From Apricaphanius iberus (Eukaryota > Chordata > Actinopteri > Cyprinodontiformes > Aphaniidae): a stretch of 64,000 bases of DNA. Below are positions 35,861 to 46,580 of the stretch, piece after piece; position 1 is the first letter of the stretch, and the number at the start of each line of letters is the position of its first letter. The notes under the pieces were generated by a model. That model was not told where the DNA came from and ran no database searches. It saw nothing but the letters and a program-made list of their open reading frames with translations. The translations under genes and the position numbers were made by a program. The stretch lies in the NCBI GenBank assembly GCA_028564705.1, contig JAPXFQ010001704.1:558001-622000 (forward strand). The letters run 5' to 3'.

Positions 35861-36524
35861 CATCAGTTCAGCCAAACCTAAAGTATGGCAAGGGCCTACT
35901 AGTCACACTAACTATAGTATAAATTAACATGTCCAGCAAATAATCATAACAAAAGTGCTATGCAGCTTATCTGTGTGGTTGGGAAATTTTGAACTTTTCC
36001 AAATGCAGTCTCACTCAAATCCCACATAATTATGGAAAGAAAAACAAAAAGGTTGAATATGAAAAATTTTTCTTAAAAGTTATCTCTTTAAAAAAAGTAA
36101 TACTTCAATGGGGAGTTTAGATGTGTGCAGAATGAAAGTGCACCCTTTCCTTTAAACGTTATATTTAACCTAAAATCATTAAAAAATATAACTTTTTCCG
36201 ACCACCGCACTTGTGTTTATATTTACGTTTTCCAGCCAACAGTGGCGCAGCATTGTAAGTTGCAAAATGCTATCGTGAACAACTGCACAGAGGAATGAAG
36301 CAAAATATAAAAAGTTTAGCTGCTGTGCCTAAACCCCATAGATATCATTATTTTTCTCAGAAGAGGAGTGACCTTACAATATCTAAAACCAGAGTTGGTT
36401 TAGGTGAAGACTACAGCAGATGGACACAAATTAAAAACATTCACAGCTTTTGTAACTATAGTACATGATGTAAATATTTCTCTTCTGTACAAATTGTGTG
36501 TGTTCCGTTCTGTGTCATGTTCTG

Positions 36525-36600
36525 TTTGTACATGTTATTTGGTGCTATTATAACCATTTTCTCCTTGTGAGACAATTAAAGAATTGTTCTATTCTATTCA
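36525..36600 (+). repeat. LINE-type 3' tail
   Basis: CTCCTTGTGAGACAATTAAAG followed by AATTGTTCTATTCTATTC resembles the fish LINE ending in GGGACAATAAAGGAT-type sequence and a short tail repeat. The body upstream is unassigned. Confidence 0.35.
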
Positions 36601-36775
36601 CGTTCGCTCCTGTTGTGTTGTAGAAACTAAAATTATTGGCCAATAGTAGAGGAGTTGGACTAGGAAGGGCTGCCCACCTCTTTTGCATAATGAAGCAAAA
36701 ATGCATATTGTAAAGTAAAAAGAGACGATGAGGAAATGTAAAAACAAGGAATGCATGTATAAGGAAAAGGAAATG

Positions 36776-36809
36776 TATATATATATTTATATATATATAT
36801 ATATATATA
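36776..36809. repeat. TA microsatellite
   Basis: A near-perfect (TA)n run with one TTT interruption. The flanks 36751-36775 and 36819-36850 share ATGCATGTA...AAGGAAAAG, suggesting a local duplication around it. Confidence 0.92.
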
Positions 36810-37846
36810 GACAAAAATGCATGTAATAAGAAAAAGGAAAAGCAATACGTATATATTTTCTGCTTTTATTTTTAATTATATCAGTTTTGGTGCTCCACAC
36901 AAACAGCATACATTTTAATTAAAAAGTTTCATAATCTTGACCAGGTCATATTTAATGTGCTGCCTCAGCCCAGTAGGTAGTTATCAGGTTGATCAGTCAT
37001 GTTATCAAGAGTTTGTTTACTAGTTTTGGATTGCGTTAATTTTTCTTGTAATTTATTGTTTGTACACCTCGTGCAAACACCAGCCTGTCAAATGATCAAG
37101 TCCACAGGTTTCCCCCAAAAAAACAATGAAAAAAGAAAAGAAACCCAGCTATCTTCCTTGCATGCGCGCGTTTTGTGCAGCTGAAATAACTGGACTTAAC
37201 TTCTGCTTTGGCTTTGACAAACGCGGTCATTAGTAGCACTCATTTCAAATGAGAGGATTAAAATCCAAGTGATGTAATGCCGTTTAACATGGGACACCGA
37301 AGCAAAGATCAGGTGTGACTCACACCAGCTGGAGTGCTTTGGTGCTTACCGCTTCTTTGGGGCCGCTGTCAACAGCTGGATCTTTAGCAGAGGCTCAGCT
37401 CTATGCATATGTGATCTGTGCATTGTCATTCTAGTTGTCTAACAACTGCTAATTACAGCGTGGTAATTGTATCAAAGATTGGAGTCAACATGATTTGGGT
37501 TGTACAACAAACAGTAAAGCTAGCTTGCGGCACCCAGGCTAATAACGTTAGCTTCGCTTAGCAATATATTTATTTGTCCATTAATCTGTCCCCTGGTCTC
37601 TCTGTGCTCTCTGAAACATGCAGCAGAATCATAGGTGCATGGTTGTGGTCCATTGTAGTTGAAAACATTTAAGTTTCCTCTGTCAGAGTCAGCATTAAAA
37701 TCCTTAGTTTTCTACTGATCAAGCGGACAAGTTTCACTTTTGCTACACCACTTCCGTTCTGATGGAGGTTAAATTTCCTTAAAAAAGGACTTCAAAAGCT
37801 AAAATAATCTATATATAAGTACATTTTTATATATAAAAAAGTTATA

Positions 37847-37919
37847 TTTGGAAGACTGCACGTTTTTAATCCTAGAGAACACAGTGTTCTCAAGGATTAA
37901 AAACGTGCAGTCTTCCAAA
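37847..37919. repeat. 73-bp near-perfect palindrome at Tc1 edge
   Basis: Left arm TTTGGAAGACTGCACG...GAGAACAC (37847-37882), one central base (37883), then a right arm (37884-37919) that is its reverse complement except one mismatch. Only the right arm is continuous with the Tc1 sequence at 37920 onward. Confidence 0.93.
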
Positions 37920-38699
37920 GGTCCCTCTGCTTAAGGCAGTAAATATCCAGGCCCATCTAAAGTTTGCCAAAGACCATCTGGGATCCAGAGGAGGACTGGG
38001 AGAATGTTATTTGATGAGATAAAACGAAAATAGAACTCTTTGATATAAACACCCCCTGTGATGGACTGGCGACCTGTCTAGGATGTACCCCGCCTCTCGC
38101 CCAATGTCCGCTGGGGATGGTCTACCGCACCACGACCTCTAGAGGATATGAATGGATGGCAATGCCACTCATCATCTTTGGAGTGGAAAGAATATGGAGT
38201 TCAATCCCAAGGACACCACACTCACTGTGAAGCATGGGGGTGGAAACATTATGCTTTGGGACTGATTTTCTGCAGGGAGGTTAGGAGTGATTATCTGTAT
38301 TAAGGAAAGGATGAGTGGGTCCACGTTTAGTTCAATTTTGTGCAAAATCTTCCTTCCATCATTGATATAATTGAATATGAAATGTATCTGGATCTTCCAG
38401 CATGACAATAATCCTAAATACACCACCTCGTGGAAGAGTGGGCCAAAATACCAGCTCAAGTGTGTGAAAATCTGCGGAAAACCTACAAGAAACGTTTGAC
38501 ATCTGTCATTACCAACCGAGGTTACATTACAAAGTATTGAGGTGAACTTTTGTTTTCGACAAATACCTATTTTTTGTGTTTTTTATTATATCTCTCACAC
38601 TTGAAGTGTACCGGTGCTGAAAGTTACAAACCTCTTCTCTTTTTAAGTGGGACAACTTACATGATTGGTGGCTACCAAGTATGTTTTTGCGCCACTGTA
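37884..38699 (+). pseudogene. Tc1-like element, central and 3' part with internal deletion
   Basis: Plus-strand Tc1 transposase sequence runs from AGTTTGCCAAAGACCATCTG and CAGAGGAGGACTGGGAGAATG (37960-38015). It continues after an inserted RTE tail with GTGAAGCATGGGGGTGGAAAC (38229) and CTTCCAGCATGACAATAATCC (38393), then jumps to GTGGAAGAGTGGGCCAAAAT (38432). The jump removes the stretch carrying the third catalytic acidic residue (SPDLNPIE region), so the enzyme would be inactive. The C-terminus and 3' UTR follow to a TIR ending TTTTTGCGCCACTGTA at 38699. The second catalytic Asp (QHDN) survives on the DNA level. Confidence 0.85.
38054..38159 (+). mobile_element. RTE/SINE-type tail inserted in the Tc1 copy
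   Basis: CCTGTGATGGACTGGCGACC, then GTACCCCGCCTCTCGCCCA and GAATGGATGG is the last ~105 bp of the repeat seen at 14639. Tc1 sequence continues on both sides (ATATAAACACC before; CTTTGGAGTGGAAAGAATA after), so it inserted after the Tc1 copy. Confidence 0.65.
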
Positions 38700-39416
38700 T
38701 GTGGTTGATTTCAACTGTGCTGCTGGAAGTCAGAACAATGTACTTCACCAAAGCAGGCAATACTTCCTCCTTTGCTGTTTCCTGTCAAAAAAATTTTGTA
38801 CTCTATGTGTTGACAGGCCCACGTGGTGCTGCTGCCGGCAGTAGGCTGTGTCTAGATAATCCTATGTAACAATGGCTGAAGAACTGGATCGGTTCCATCA
38901 TTGAGCTACAGGCAGCAGCTCTGCCTCTTACCCTTCAGAGACTGTGGCTGTCCTCCCTGCCCTGCACACATGGATGCATGGCCACTCTGGGATGATGCTC
39001 ACCCCCAAGAAACAAATTCAAACTGTTAATTAATGCGTCCTTGTTTTTATTGCATTCTAGTGGCTCACAAGGGAGCTTGTTCGGTCTATGCTTGTGTACG
39101 CTAGCATTTGGAAGCTCATATACACCATCTCATTTGCAAACTTAACAAGAGCAGAGTGTGCAAACAGATGAGCTGCAGCGAGCGTAAAAAAGAATAAACC
39201 GGGTAATAAAAATGTCAGAACAAAGTAAAAGTGTGGGATCACAATTCTCTGTGCTGAGAATGTATATGCAAATACTTGTGTGCAGGTATTTGTTCTAATA
39301 AAAGTCTAAAAAGGACATGTTTGATTTTTTTTCCGCCCCCACAGCCACTATAAGAAAGCCCTTTGTAACTTTTTTCTTATATGTGCTTTGACATATTCAC
39401 TGATGGATATTCTAAA

Positions 39417-39690
39417 GTAGTGGTTCCCAAAATGGGGGGCGAGCCCCCTGTTTGAGAGAGGTGAGATGGGGTTGGAGGGCAGAGTCATTGCATGGGATGG
39501 AGCGGTATGAATGGTTAAAAATGAAATGCTGAGATAATGGACATGTTTTTAAGTGGCTCCCACATAAGCACAAAGCAGAAGATAAAGCATTGGCTTCTAA
39601 AGCTTCTGAATCAACTTCCTTCTAAGCCAAAGAGTAGAAAATATGACAAAGCCCATCTTGGTTTTGCTTCATCAAACACCTGCAAATATT
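39417..39690 (+). pseudogene. hAT element 5' end with transposase N-terminus
   Basis: The left terminus TAGTGGTTCCCAAAATGGGG is the typical vertebrate hAT end (CAGTGGTTCCCAAA). About 120 bp inside, a plus-strand frame from 39538 encodes MDMFLSGS, then PKSRKYDKAHLGFASSNTC. This resembles the start of ZBED/ZMYM6-type hAT transposases (MDKF..., KPKSRKYD..YL.FGFT). The frame ends soon after, near 39690, and no dimerisation domain or right TIR was found. It is a truncated copy. Confidence 0.6.
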
Positions 39691-39823
39691 TAACTGAGCT
39701 CACATAAAGATTTTACATAGTGGCACAGTGTTAAAAAAGGAACATAACTTTGAAAGATTATATACTTCCTTGCACTATGGACATGGTTCCATTTATGATT
39801 TTTAATAGAGGCCAGCAAATTAT

Positions 39824-40432
39824 GAGCCTCATTTATCAATATTCTCAATAAAGACTGCAAAATTGCATGCACCACAAAACAACTGATTTGAATGTTAACT
39901 ACTAAGATTGAATGTGCAATTCATAACAGAGCAAAGAGCAGTATTTAAATGAGGAGTTTGCATGCTCTGTTGTGTGTGCTAGCCAGCCTGCCTGCCTGCC
40001 CCATGCTATGCCCAGCAGCCAGAGAGACAGACGAAAGGAGAGGAGGTGCAGTGGAGGTATGATGCATCTTATGCAAAAAAAGACATAAACAAAACAACAT
40101 AAACTGTCAAGTTCATGACAGGCAGATTGTTAATTTATTAATGTGCTTAATTGTCTTTGAATGTTCTATTTTTTTTGTCATTAACCTATGTATAATAGTG
40201 GTGGTGCAAAGTTGAGACATACTTTTCAGATGAGGTAACCACAAACAGTTTCATCTTTGATAAAGAACTCTGCAGGTGCAACGCCTACTTATTTGCATTG
40301 CCACCTTCCAACATATAGCCTCTTTTGGCAGAAACACCCATAATGCTTATTTATAAGCACTAAATAGATTGCACACAACTTGTTGCAGGTTAAATAGGCA
40401 CAGTCCTCAGTGTGCCTGCTTAGTAAATCACC
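39824..40432. repeat. possible Harbinger-type MITE, GAGCCTCATTTATCAA
   Basis: The left end GAGCCTCATTTATCAATA matches the element at 211-825. A loosely inverted partner, CTTAGTAAATCACC, lies at 40419-40432. The 609-bp body contains GC-richer sequence with (CCTG)n-like words. The ends differ more than in other elements here and no TSD was established. Confidence 0.35.
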
Positions 40433-41091
40433 TGTATGTTTTTGCGCCTGCCCAGCAGAAATAGTTTGATAACCAAACCAACTTGTAGGTAGTCTGAAGC
40501 TACTTAAGCTACTTTATATGTGCTGTAGATGCTTCTGTCAGCTGCAGCAAAGAAAGAGGTTATTATATTGTCCAATGTCTATAGGAAACACATTTCTGTC
40601 AGAAAATTTAAATTTGACACTAAGTTTATTTTACACACAACATATTATTTTACACACAGACATTCTAAGTTATATCCATACAACCTACACAATCATGAAC
40701 ATGACCCTTCACAAGGAGGGAAAGCCACAGAATATCATTGCAAAATTAGGTGAGTGTTTACAGTGTGTTCTCGATTTGCTTTGGGAAAGTGAAGTGGAAG
40801 GAAAAAGTCTGATAGAGAACTGTGCACCAATGTCAGGAGTAGCTGTAGCATTGAGAGGAGAGTAAGCTAAATCTAATTTAGAGTTTGGGAAAAATTCACA
40901 GGGCATGGATTGCAACTGTAATCATAGCTTCAAGAGCCAGCACACAGAAACTTATCTAGTACACAAGCTACAATTGTTCCATTCCTTGTGTTAAGCCACT
41001 CCTGAACCAGAGAGCATCAGGAAAACTTATCTGAACTGAGGAGAAAAGGGATTTGACCGCTGCTCTGCAGTCCAAAGTACTCAGTTCAGAT

Positions 41092-41368
41092 GAGGAATGC
41101 ACCGATTTCGATACTGGTGTCGGGTATTGGTGCCGATACTGTTCTAATGTACTTGTATCGGTATCTGTTAGTTAACTGATACCATGAACCGATACTTAAA
41201 ATGTGAAAATGTTTCTTTATATATATATATTGTAACAAGCAGAGAAGAAAATTAACCCTGTCTTCCAATTCATTGCATTTTTTTTGTGTGATAGAAGTAA
41301 TGGCAAGTACTCAGATCCAAGTATTGATAACATATTGGTTTGAAGAAAGTGGTATTGTTGCATCCCTA
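41092..41368. mobile_element. hAT MITE, family copy 1
   Basis: The left end GAGGAATGCACCGAT and right end GCATCCCTA (reverse complement TAGGGATGC) form TIRs. Flanking 8-mers are GTTCAGAT (41084-41091) and GATCAGAT (41369-41376), 7 of 8 identical. The interior matches the element at 44973, with shared strings such as CTGTCTTCCAATTCATTGCA. It is 277 bp long, shorter than copy 2, so it has an internal deletion. Confidence 0.75.
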
Positions 41369-41559
41369 GATCAGATAGAAATAAAGTTCTTATGTAATTT
41401 GGAGGTCAAGGTCCCAGAATCTGGAGGAAGAGAGGAAAGGCCAAAAACAACGTTTCTTGAGATTGAGTGTGAGTTTCTTCACACCATCCAAAATTAGTAT
41501 CAGGGTAACTATAATTTCTAAATTGCCATTAGGTGAGAAAATGTGTCTCTGTGTTGCTG

Positions 41560-41700
41560 CATGATGGATGGCAATCTATTCAGGGTACTATACGTCCTGC
41601 CTCTCATTCATTGACTGCTCGTAACAGGCACTAGCCCCTGCGTGAACTTTAATAGAATTAAGTGGTTAAAGGATATGGATGGATTGATTAAGATAAATGA
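41560..41700 (+). mobile_element. eroded RTE/SINE-type 3' tail
   Basis: GATGGATGGCAATCTATTCAG, then CGTCCTGCCTCTCATTCATTG and GGATATGGATGGATTGATT correspond to the last part of the repeat at 42447, with substitutions and gaps. Confidence 0.5.
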
Positions 41701-41884
41701 TAGTTCACACATTTCATACACAACAAGTTAGAAATTTAATCATAAATATGTCATTTCCTTCTACGAAAGCTCAATTATCCCAACACATGCAAAACATGCA
41801 AGGATTTGTTGGGTATTCTAAATTTTATTCACCAGCCACGGATTGGAGAAGGAAGAAGGTTGCTTTCAGCTGAATTGCAGGTCC

Positions 41885-42174
41885 CCCCTTAAGCGGCAGA
41901 GACACTCAACGTGGCCAGGGAATAACGAGCACGGTTCCCACTCTGGTTTCCATACTGGCGGATGTCGCTGCATCATCCAGGGACGGCATTGCGGTAGCCA
42001 ATGAGTTTGTCTTCGGGTGACCGGGTGGCAGCTGGCAGCCAATGAGCTTTGAGGAGCTTGAAGAAGATGGCGGCTGGCAAGGGATGCTGGGAGTCCATTT
42101 ATTGTCTGGTTATGTTTTATATTTAATATTTACTTGACTGACCCAACAGATTGGAATAACTTTTTATGGTGAGC
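41885..42174 (+). promoter_or_regulatory. CpG-rich promoter-like cluster (CCAAT x2, YY1, ZNF143-like)
   Basis: About eleven CpG dinucleotides fall within 41900-42080, well above the window average. The block holds CCAAT at 41998-42002 and 42039-42043 (each CAGCCAATGAG-like), then AAGATGGCGGC at 42064-42074. This is the YY1 consensus typical of TATA-less housekeeping promoters, where it overlaps the start codon of exon 1. GGGATGCTGGGAGT at 42081-42094 resembles a ZNF143 site. A donor ATG|GTGAGC follows at about 42169. The ATG within the YY1 site opens only 19 codons, so any first exon would be short or non-coding. A TE origin cannot be excluded. Confidence 0.4.
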
Positions 42175-42446
42175 ATATTAAAGATGGTCTCTTTTATGCT
42201 TAATGTTATACAAGAACCAAGACAGTAGAATTACATTCAATTTTTTTTTTTATCTTAACCACAGGAAGGACTGAGAATAAGAACACTGGATTATAGTGTT
42301 AGAGTTCTACACCCACCCAGGCAAAGCTAAAACATTAGAAACAAGAATAATCTCTCCATGAGGTTTTACACAGCTGTTGCCTGTAATGTGCTAAAAGTCC
42401 TGGCATCATAAAAGTTGGATACAGTTGTTTTGTTTCCCACTATACA

Positions 42447-42806
42447 CCATCCATCCATTTTCTTAACCATTTAATCCTTAATGGGTCACGGGGGGCTGGT
42501 GCCTATCCCCAGCTGTCAACGGGCAAGAGGTGGGGTACACCCTGGGAAAGTCGCCAGTCCATCACAAGGCCACATAGAGACAGACAGGACAAACAACTAT
42601 GCACACACTCACACCTAAGGACAATTTGGAGAGATCAATTAACCTGACAGTCATGTTTTTGGACTGTGGGAGGAAAGCTGGAGTACTTATGCATGCATGG
42701 GGAGAACATGCAAACTCCATGCAGAAAGACCCTGGGCTGGGATACAAACCCACAACCTTCTTGCTGCAAGGAAACAGTGCTAACCACTGCACCACCGTGC
42801 AGCCCA
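42447..42806 (-). mobile_element. RTE/SINE-type repeat, longest copy
   Basis: On the plus strand it starts CCATCCATCCATTTTCTTAA, the complement of the GGATGG tail. It continues through GGGGCTGGTGCCTATCCCC, CAGTCATGTTTTTGGACTG and GGAGAACATGCAAACTCCAT to ACTGCACCACCGTGCAGCCC. This is the common fish repeat in minus orientation, about 360 bp, less eroded than the copies at 17555 and 41560. Confidence 0.8.
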
Positions 42807-42814
42807 TCACCCCA

Positions 42815-44972
42815 CTATACACCTAAGAATTAATTACTTATCTGTTTCATGTTATTTTATTTTATTATTTTAAAATGAAAAATAAAAAAGCTTTACAGGT
42901 CACAAAATATGTATATGCTGCTATATAAAAGAGGCTTATCATTTGTGAACGTTGCCAAAACCAAAATGACTCATGGTATTGTAAAACAGCCATTTCAAAT
43001 TAAACTTTTATGAAAGAAATTGCTTTTATTGCAATGGATTGGACAGAAGTTGGAGCTGCGAGTATTGATATGCACCCCTTACCCATAAAATTGTGGAATC
43101 AAGAGGGAGCAGCTTGTGCACAGATGTCACGGGAAGACACCATTTCCCATTTGTTATTCACTCATGGAATAGAAACTGCAGGAATTAGAGGTTAATTATG
43201 ACAGGAAAAGTTTGGGAGGGTGAGAGGGAGAAACAAACGAATGGAGGAGTGTGGCCTGGAAACTTAATTTTCACCAATGCTCTTGCTGGGTTGTACCGCA
43301 ACTGGTGATGAATGACAGACAGAGAGCTCTCAGATGGAGAAGGGCTGCTAATGGAATTGTCCTGGATCAGTCCAAAGATATACTAGCTGCAAATACTCAG
43401 ATACTGTTAGTTCATAACAAAATCATGTCTTAAACCCTGCCTCCATCTGAAACCCATTCTGACTATTTTTTGACTTCATTCTAAAATAGGAAAATCAAAG
43501 AGAAGAAATGTCTTGACTATTTCATCTCTATCTACAATCGCTGCAGGACTGTTTTGAAAACGGGAGTGAGTTTCAGATTGGATTATCGAGGTCATCATCT
43601 GCAGATGAGCTTGATATTGTTAACGAATGACAAATACAGGAGCTGCAAAGTAGGTGGGTGGAAATTTACTTGAAATGTATGCATAGTTGATTCAGTTTTA
43701 GGTGTAATTTGACACTGATGATGTTCAGCAGAGCATGAAAGCAGCAAAGATTAGAATACCTTCTTATACTGCTCCCTTTTGCAGTCAGCCTGTGGTTGGC
43801 TCCCTCTGGACGTTGCTCAAGTGTTGACTGTACACAGTGCTTTCCTCAACAGAGTTTATAGTTGTATTGATTCACAGTATTATTTACTGGATTCACAGCT
43901 GGCATTATGCGCTTATAGGCTAACTCAAAGCATGCAGACCAAATCTATAAAGTCGTTTTTAAATATAACATTGATTAGGCCCATTTTATCCTTCCCCTTC
44001 TGCTTTGCTCATCTCCCTTTGTCCTACATTCTGCTTCTCCCTCTCCAGTCGAATGAGTTGAGGCCAGTGACCGAGCGATGATAGGCAGATTATTACTCTG
44101 CACTGCATATGCCAAGAGAGCCGTCCTGAAGGACAGAGGAGGCGGAGAAGAGACTAAAAGCAGGAAGGAAAATTGGAAGACAAAGACGTCAGGTTATCAT
44201 AAATAACCCATACTGAAGCCAGTCTCTGGGTGAAACATGGTTGTATAGTTACAGTGCTTCCCATCCCCCACACACACCATCACACTGTTTTCTTCATTTT
44301 CCAGTCTGCAGATAACTTCTTTAGAGGATATTATAGTCCCTCGCCATCGGGAAAGCACATTACCCCATCGGCAAAGCTTTATCCATAGAGTATAGCTCTA
44401 AGTTTCCACTTTCCATCTCTGTGCGTGAATGTATATATGATAATGTAATCAGTAGCTTTACCATTGTGGATGCTGATATCTGCACCTGCATAAATTCTTA
44501 TTTACTCGGATGTAGGCTCAAGATCTTGAAACAGGATCAAGGTCAACATTAAAAGCTGAGCTGTTAAAAGAGAATAATTTTTATCTACCAGCATATATTT
44601 TAATTGATCTCTGTGGACATTTCTACAACTAAACAACATACATTGTTTTACATTTCTTAGCAAAGTTTCACTTTAACTCAACAATGTGTTTAAATTCACA
44701 ACTAAACAAAATTAAAATAGTGAATTACAGCATCAAGAACTGAACAAACAAACCAACAAATACAAATCTTAATTGTTGACATCTAATCTTGGCACTACCC
44801 AACAAGATTATCATTAATAATGTTTGCATTTTCCCACAATCCATTTAGATTTTCTTTCAGATTGACTGGAATACTGGAAGTCAATCGGTAAAGGGTTGGA
44901 TTCAACAAACATCATGCTTTTGGACACATGTAGGCTTTAGTGAAAAAAATTTTTTTGAAAGTTTTTTTTAAC
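42815..44972. other. spacer, nothing recognised
   Basis: Only short frames. The longest (43779-44081, plus) has no recognisable domain and no codon or motif support. No transposon ends were found. Confidence 0.4.
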
Positions 44973-45383
44973 TAGGGATGCACTGAAACCAATTCTGGTA
45001 TCAGGTTGATACTGTTTTAATGTACTCGTATTGGTATCAGTTAGTAAATCAAAAACATAAACTAACACTCAATATATGGAAACTCTGCAATCATTTCAAA
45101 GAAAACATTTATTTTTCACTTGGTATTTTATTTTTTTCACTTTTTTTAGGTTGTACATCTCCATGAAGTTATCCCATATCAGTTTTTATTTTTATAAATA
45201 ATTTTGTATGCAATTTACCATCATTTGTTGTAAGAAGCAAATAAAAAAAACAACCTGTCTTCCAATTCATTGCATGTTTTTGTGTGGTAGAAGTATCGGC
45301 ATAGGTACTCGGTATCGGCAATTACTTAGATCCATGTATCGGTATTGTATCGGTTTGAAAAAAGTGGTATTGTTGCATCTCTG
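44973..45383. mobile_element. hAT MITE, family copy 2
   Basis: It begins TAGGGATGCACTGAAAC and ends GGTATTGTTGCATCTCTG, the same family as the element at 41092. Flanking 8-mers TTTTTAAC and CTTTTTAC match at 6 of 8, a decayed hAT-type TSD. It carries repeated (G)TATCGGTA words typical of this MITE and no coding frame. Both copies lie in the same orientation 3.6 kb apart. Confidence 0.65.
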
Positions 45384-46068
45384 CTTTTTACCATAACACA
45401 AGACTTTAGCTCCCTTCGCGTATTCTTTATCACATTCAAGTCAGGACTTTTGCCATTGTTGTTGTTCGTTCTTTGTTCACCACTCAGTTCATTTGATGGG
45501 AAAAACAAGTTCTGACGACCTCCCTGTCCCTGGAACGGCCACACTTTGTCTCGTCATCTCCCGGAAACTCTCAAAGAAAATCCATCAGAGAGAGATGTTA
45601 TGTAGCCTCTTTAGCACGTCTCGATGAGTTATTTAATGTCTACTTAGTGTTGAACTGTGTACTCTTCCCTTGGTCATTGGCACCAAGCCGTATTGCAAGC
45701 CCCAAGGTCCACCTCTGGTCTCCTTTAGCCTCCGCACCAAGTGGCCATTGCCACTTCTGTGGTTCCCCAGAAGCTGAGGAGACCTGCATTTCTCGAGGTC
45801 CCTGATGTAATCCTCAAGCTATAGCGTTAGTCATTAAGTGTCAGTTCTTTATGCAAATTATGAGATTAGACGAAATAAGAGTATTGTTTAGATTACCTTG
45901 ATGTCACTACCATATCAAGCAATCATAAACAAACTCCACCATTGAAGTTAATAAGCCAAGCTTCATTAACTTTTTATGCAAGAGGAAATTAGTCAAGATG
46001 ATCGATGACCAAGATGTTCTCCAAAGAAAAACATTGCCAATCTAGTTTAAATCGGAGTTGGAATCCTA

Positions 46069-46270
46069 CACTGAAAAAAAAAAATGCAGCTCCAACCTAA
46101 ATAAATTGCTTTACTTGGTTACAAGTAATTTAATTAAGTTTATTCAAGTAACTTTGTTAAGTTTTCCAGTAAAAAAAGTAAATACGTTAAGTTTTATTAA
46201 TTTAATTCAATTACTTGTGATCAATTAAATCAATGTATTTAAGTTAGAGCTGCATTTTCTTCTTTCAGTG
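46069..46270. mobile_element. palindromic MITE with TA duplication
   Basis: The left arm CACTGAAAAAAAAAAATGC then AGCTCCAACCTAAATAAATTG is nearly the reverse complement of the right arm, which reads CACTGAAAGAAGAAAATGC then AGCTCTAACTTAAATACATTG on the other strand. TA flanks both sides (46067-46068, 46271-46272). Length is 202 bp, so almost the whole element is two arms. A TA TSD suggests mobilisation by a Tc1/mariner-type transposase. Confidence 0.75.
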
Positions 46271-46274
46271 TAGT

Positions 46275-46580
46275 ATAGTCCTCTCTTCATTCCTTTCTCT
46301 TCCATTACATACTTCCACCTCTTTAGATTTTCCTCTATTTTCATCCTGTTCTCACTGCAGATCACAATGTCGTCTGTGAACATCATAGTTCATTAGGACT
46401 CCTGTTTAACCTCACCTTTGAGCTGGTCTGTCACCAAGGCAAACAAGAAGCTGATCCCTGATGCAATCCAAACTCTACTTTGAACTCCTCTGTCAGCACA
46501 CCTCACTGCTTTCTCATATCTCTCATAAAGTTTCTGCATCACTCTAACATGGATCTTTGGAAATCCATATCTCCTTATGT
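46275..46580 (-). pseudogene. LINE reverse-transcriptase fragment (RTE-like)
   Basis: On the minus strand the broken frame reads YGFPKIHVRVMQKLYERY, then a stretch like RGVQSRVWIASGISFLFALV, then MFTDDIVICSENRMKIEENL and KRWKYVMEEKGMKR. These fit the RT fingers-palm, the B' region and the F-x-DD catalytic box (here FTDDIVICSE) of an RTE-type LINE. At least one frameshift and stop separate the second and third pieces. The left edge lies immediately beside the MITE at 46069-46270. Confidence 0.62.

Noticed and set aside
43779..44081. A 100-codon plus-strand open frame
   Set aside because: No recognisable domain, no splice context, and length is within chance for AT-rich DNA of this size.
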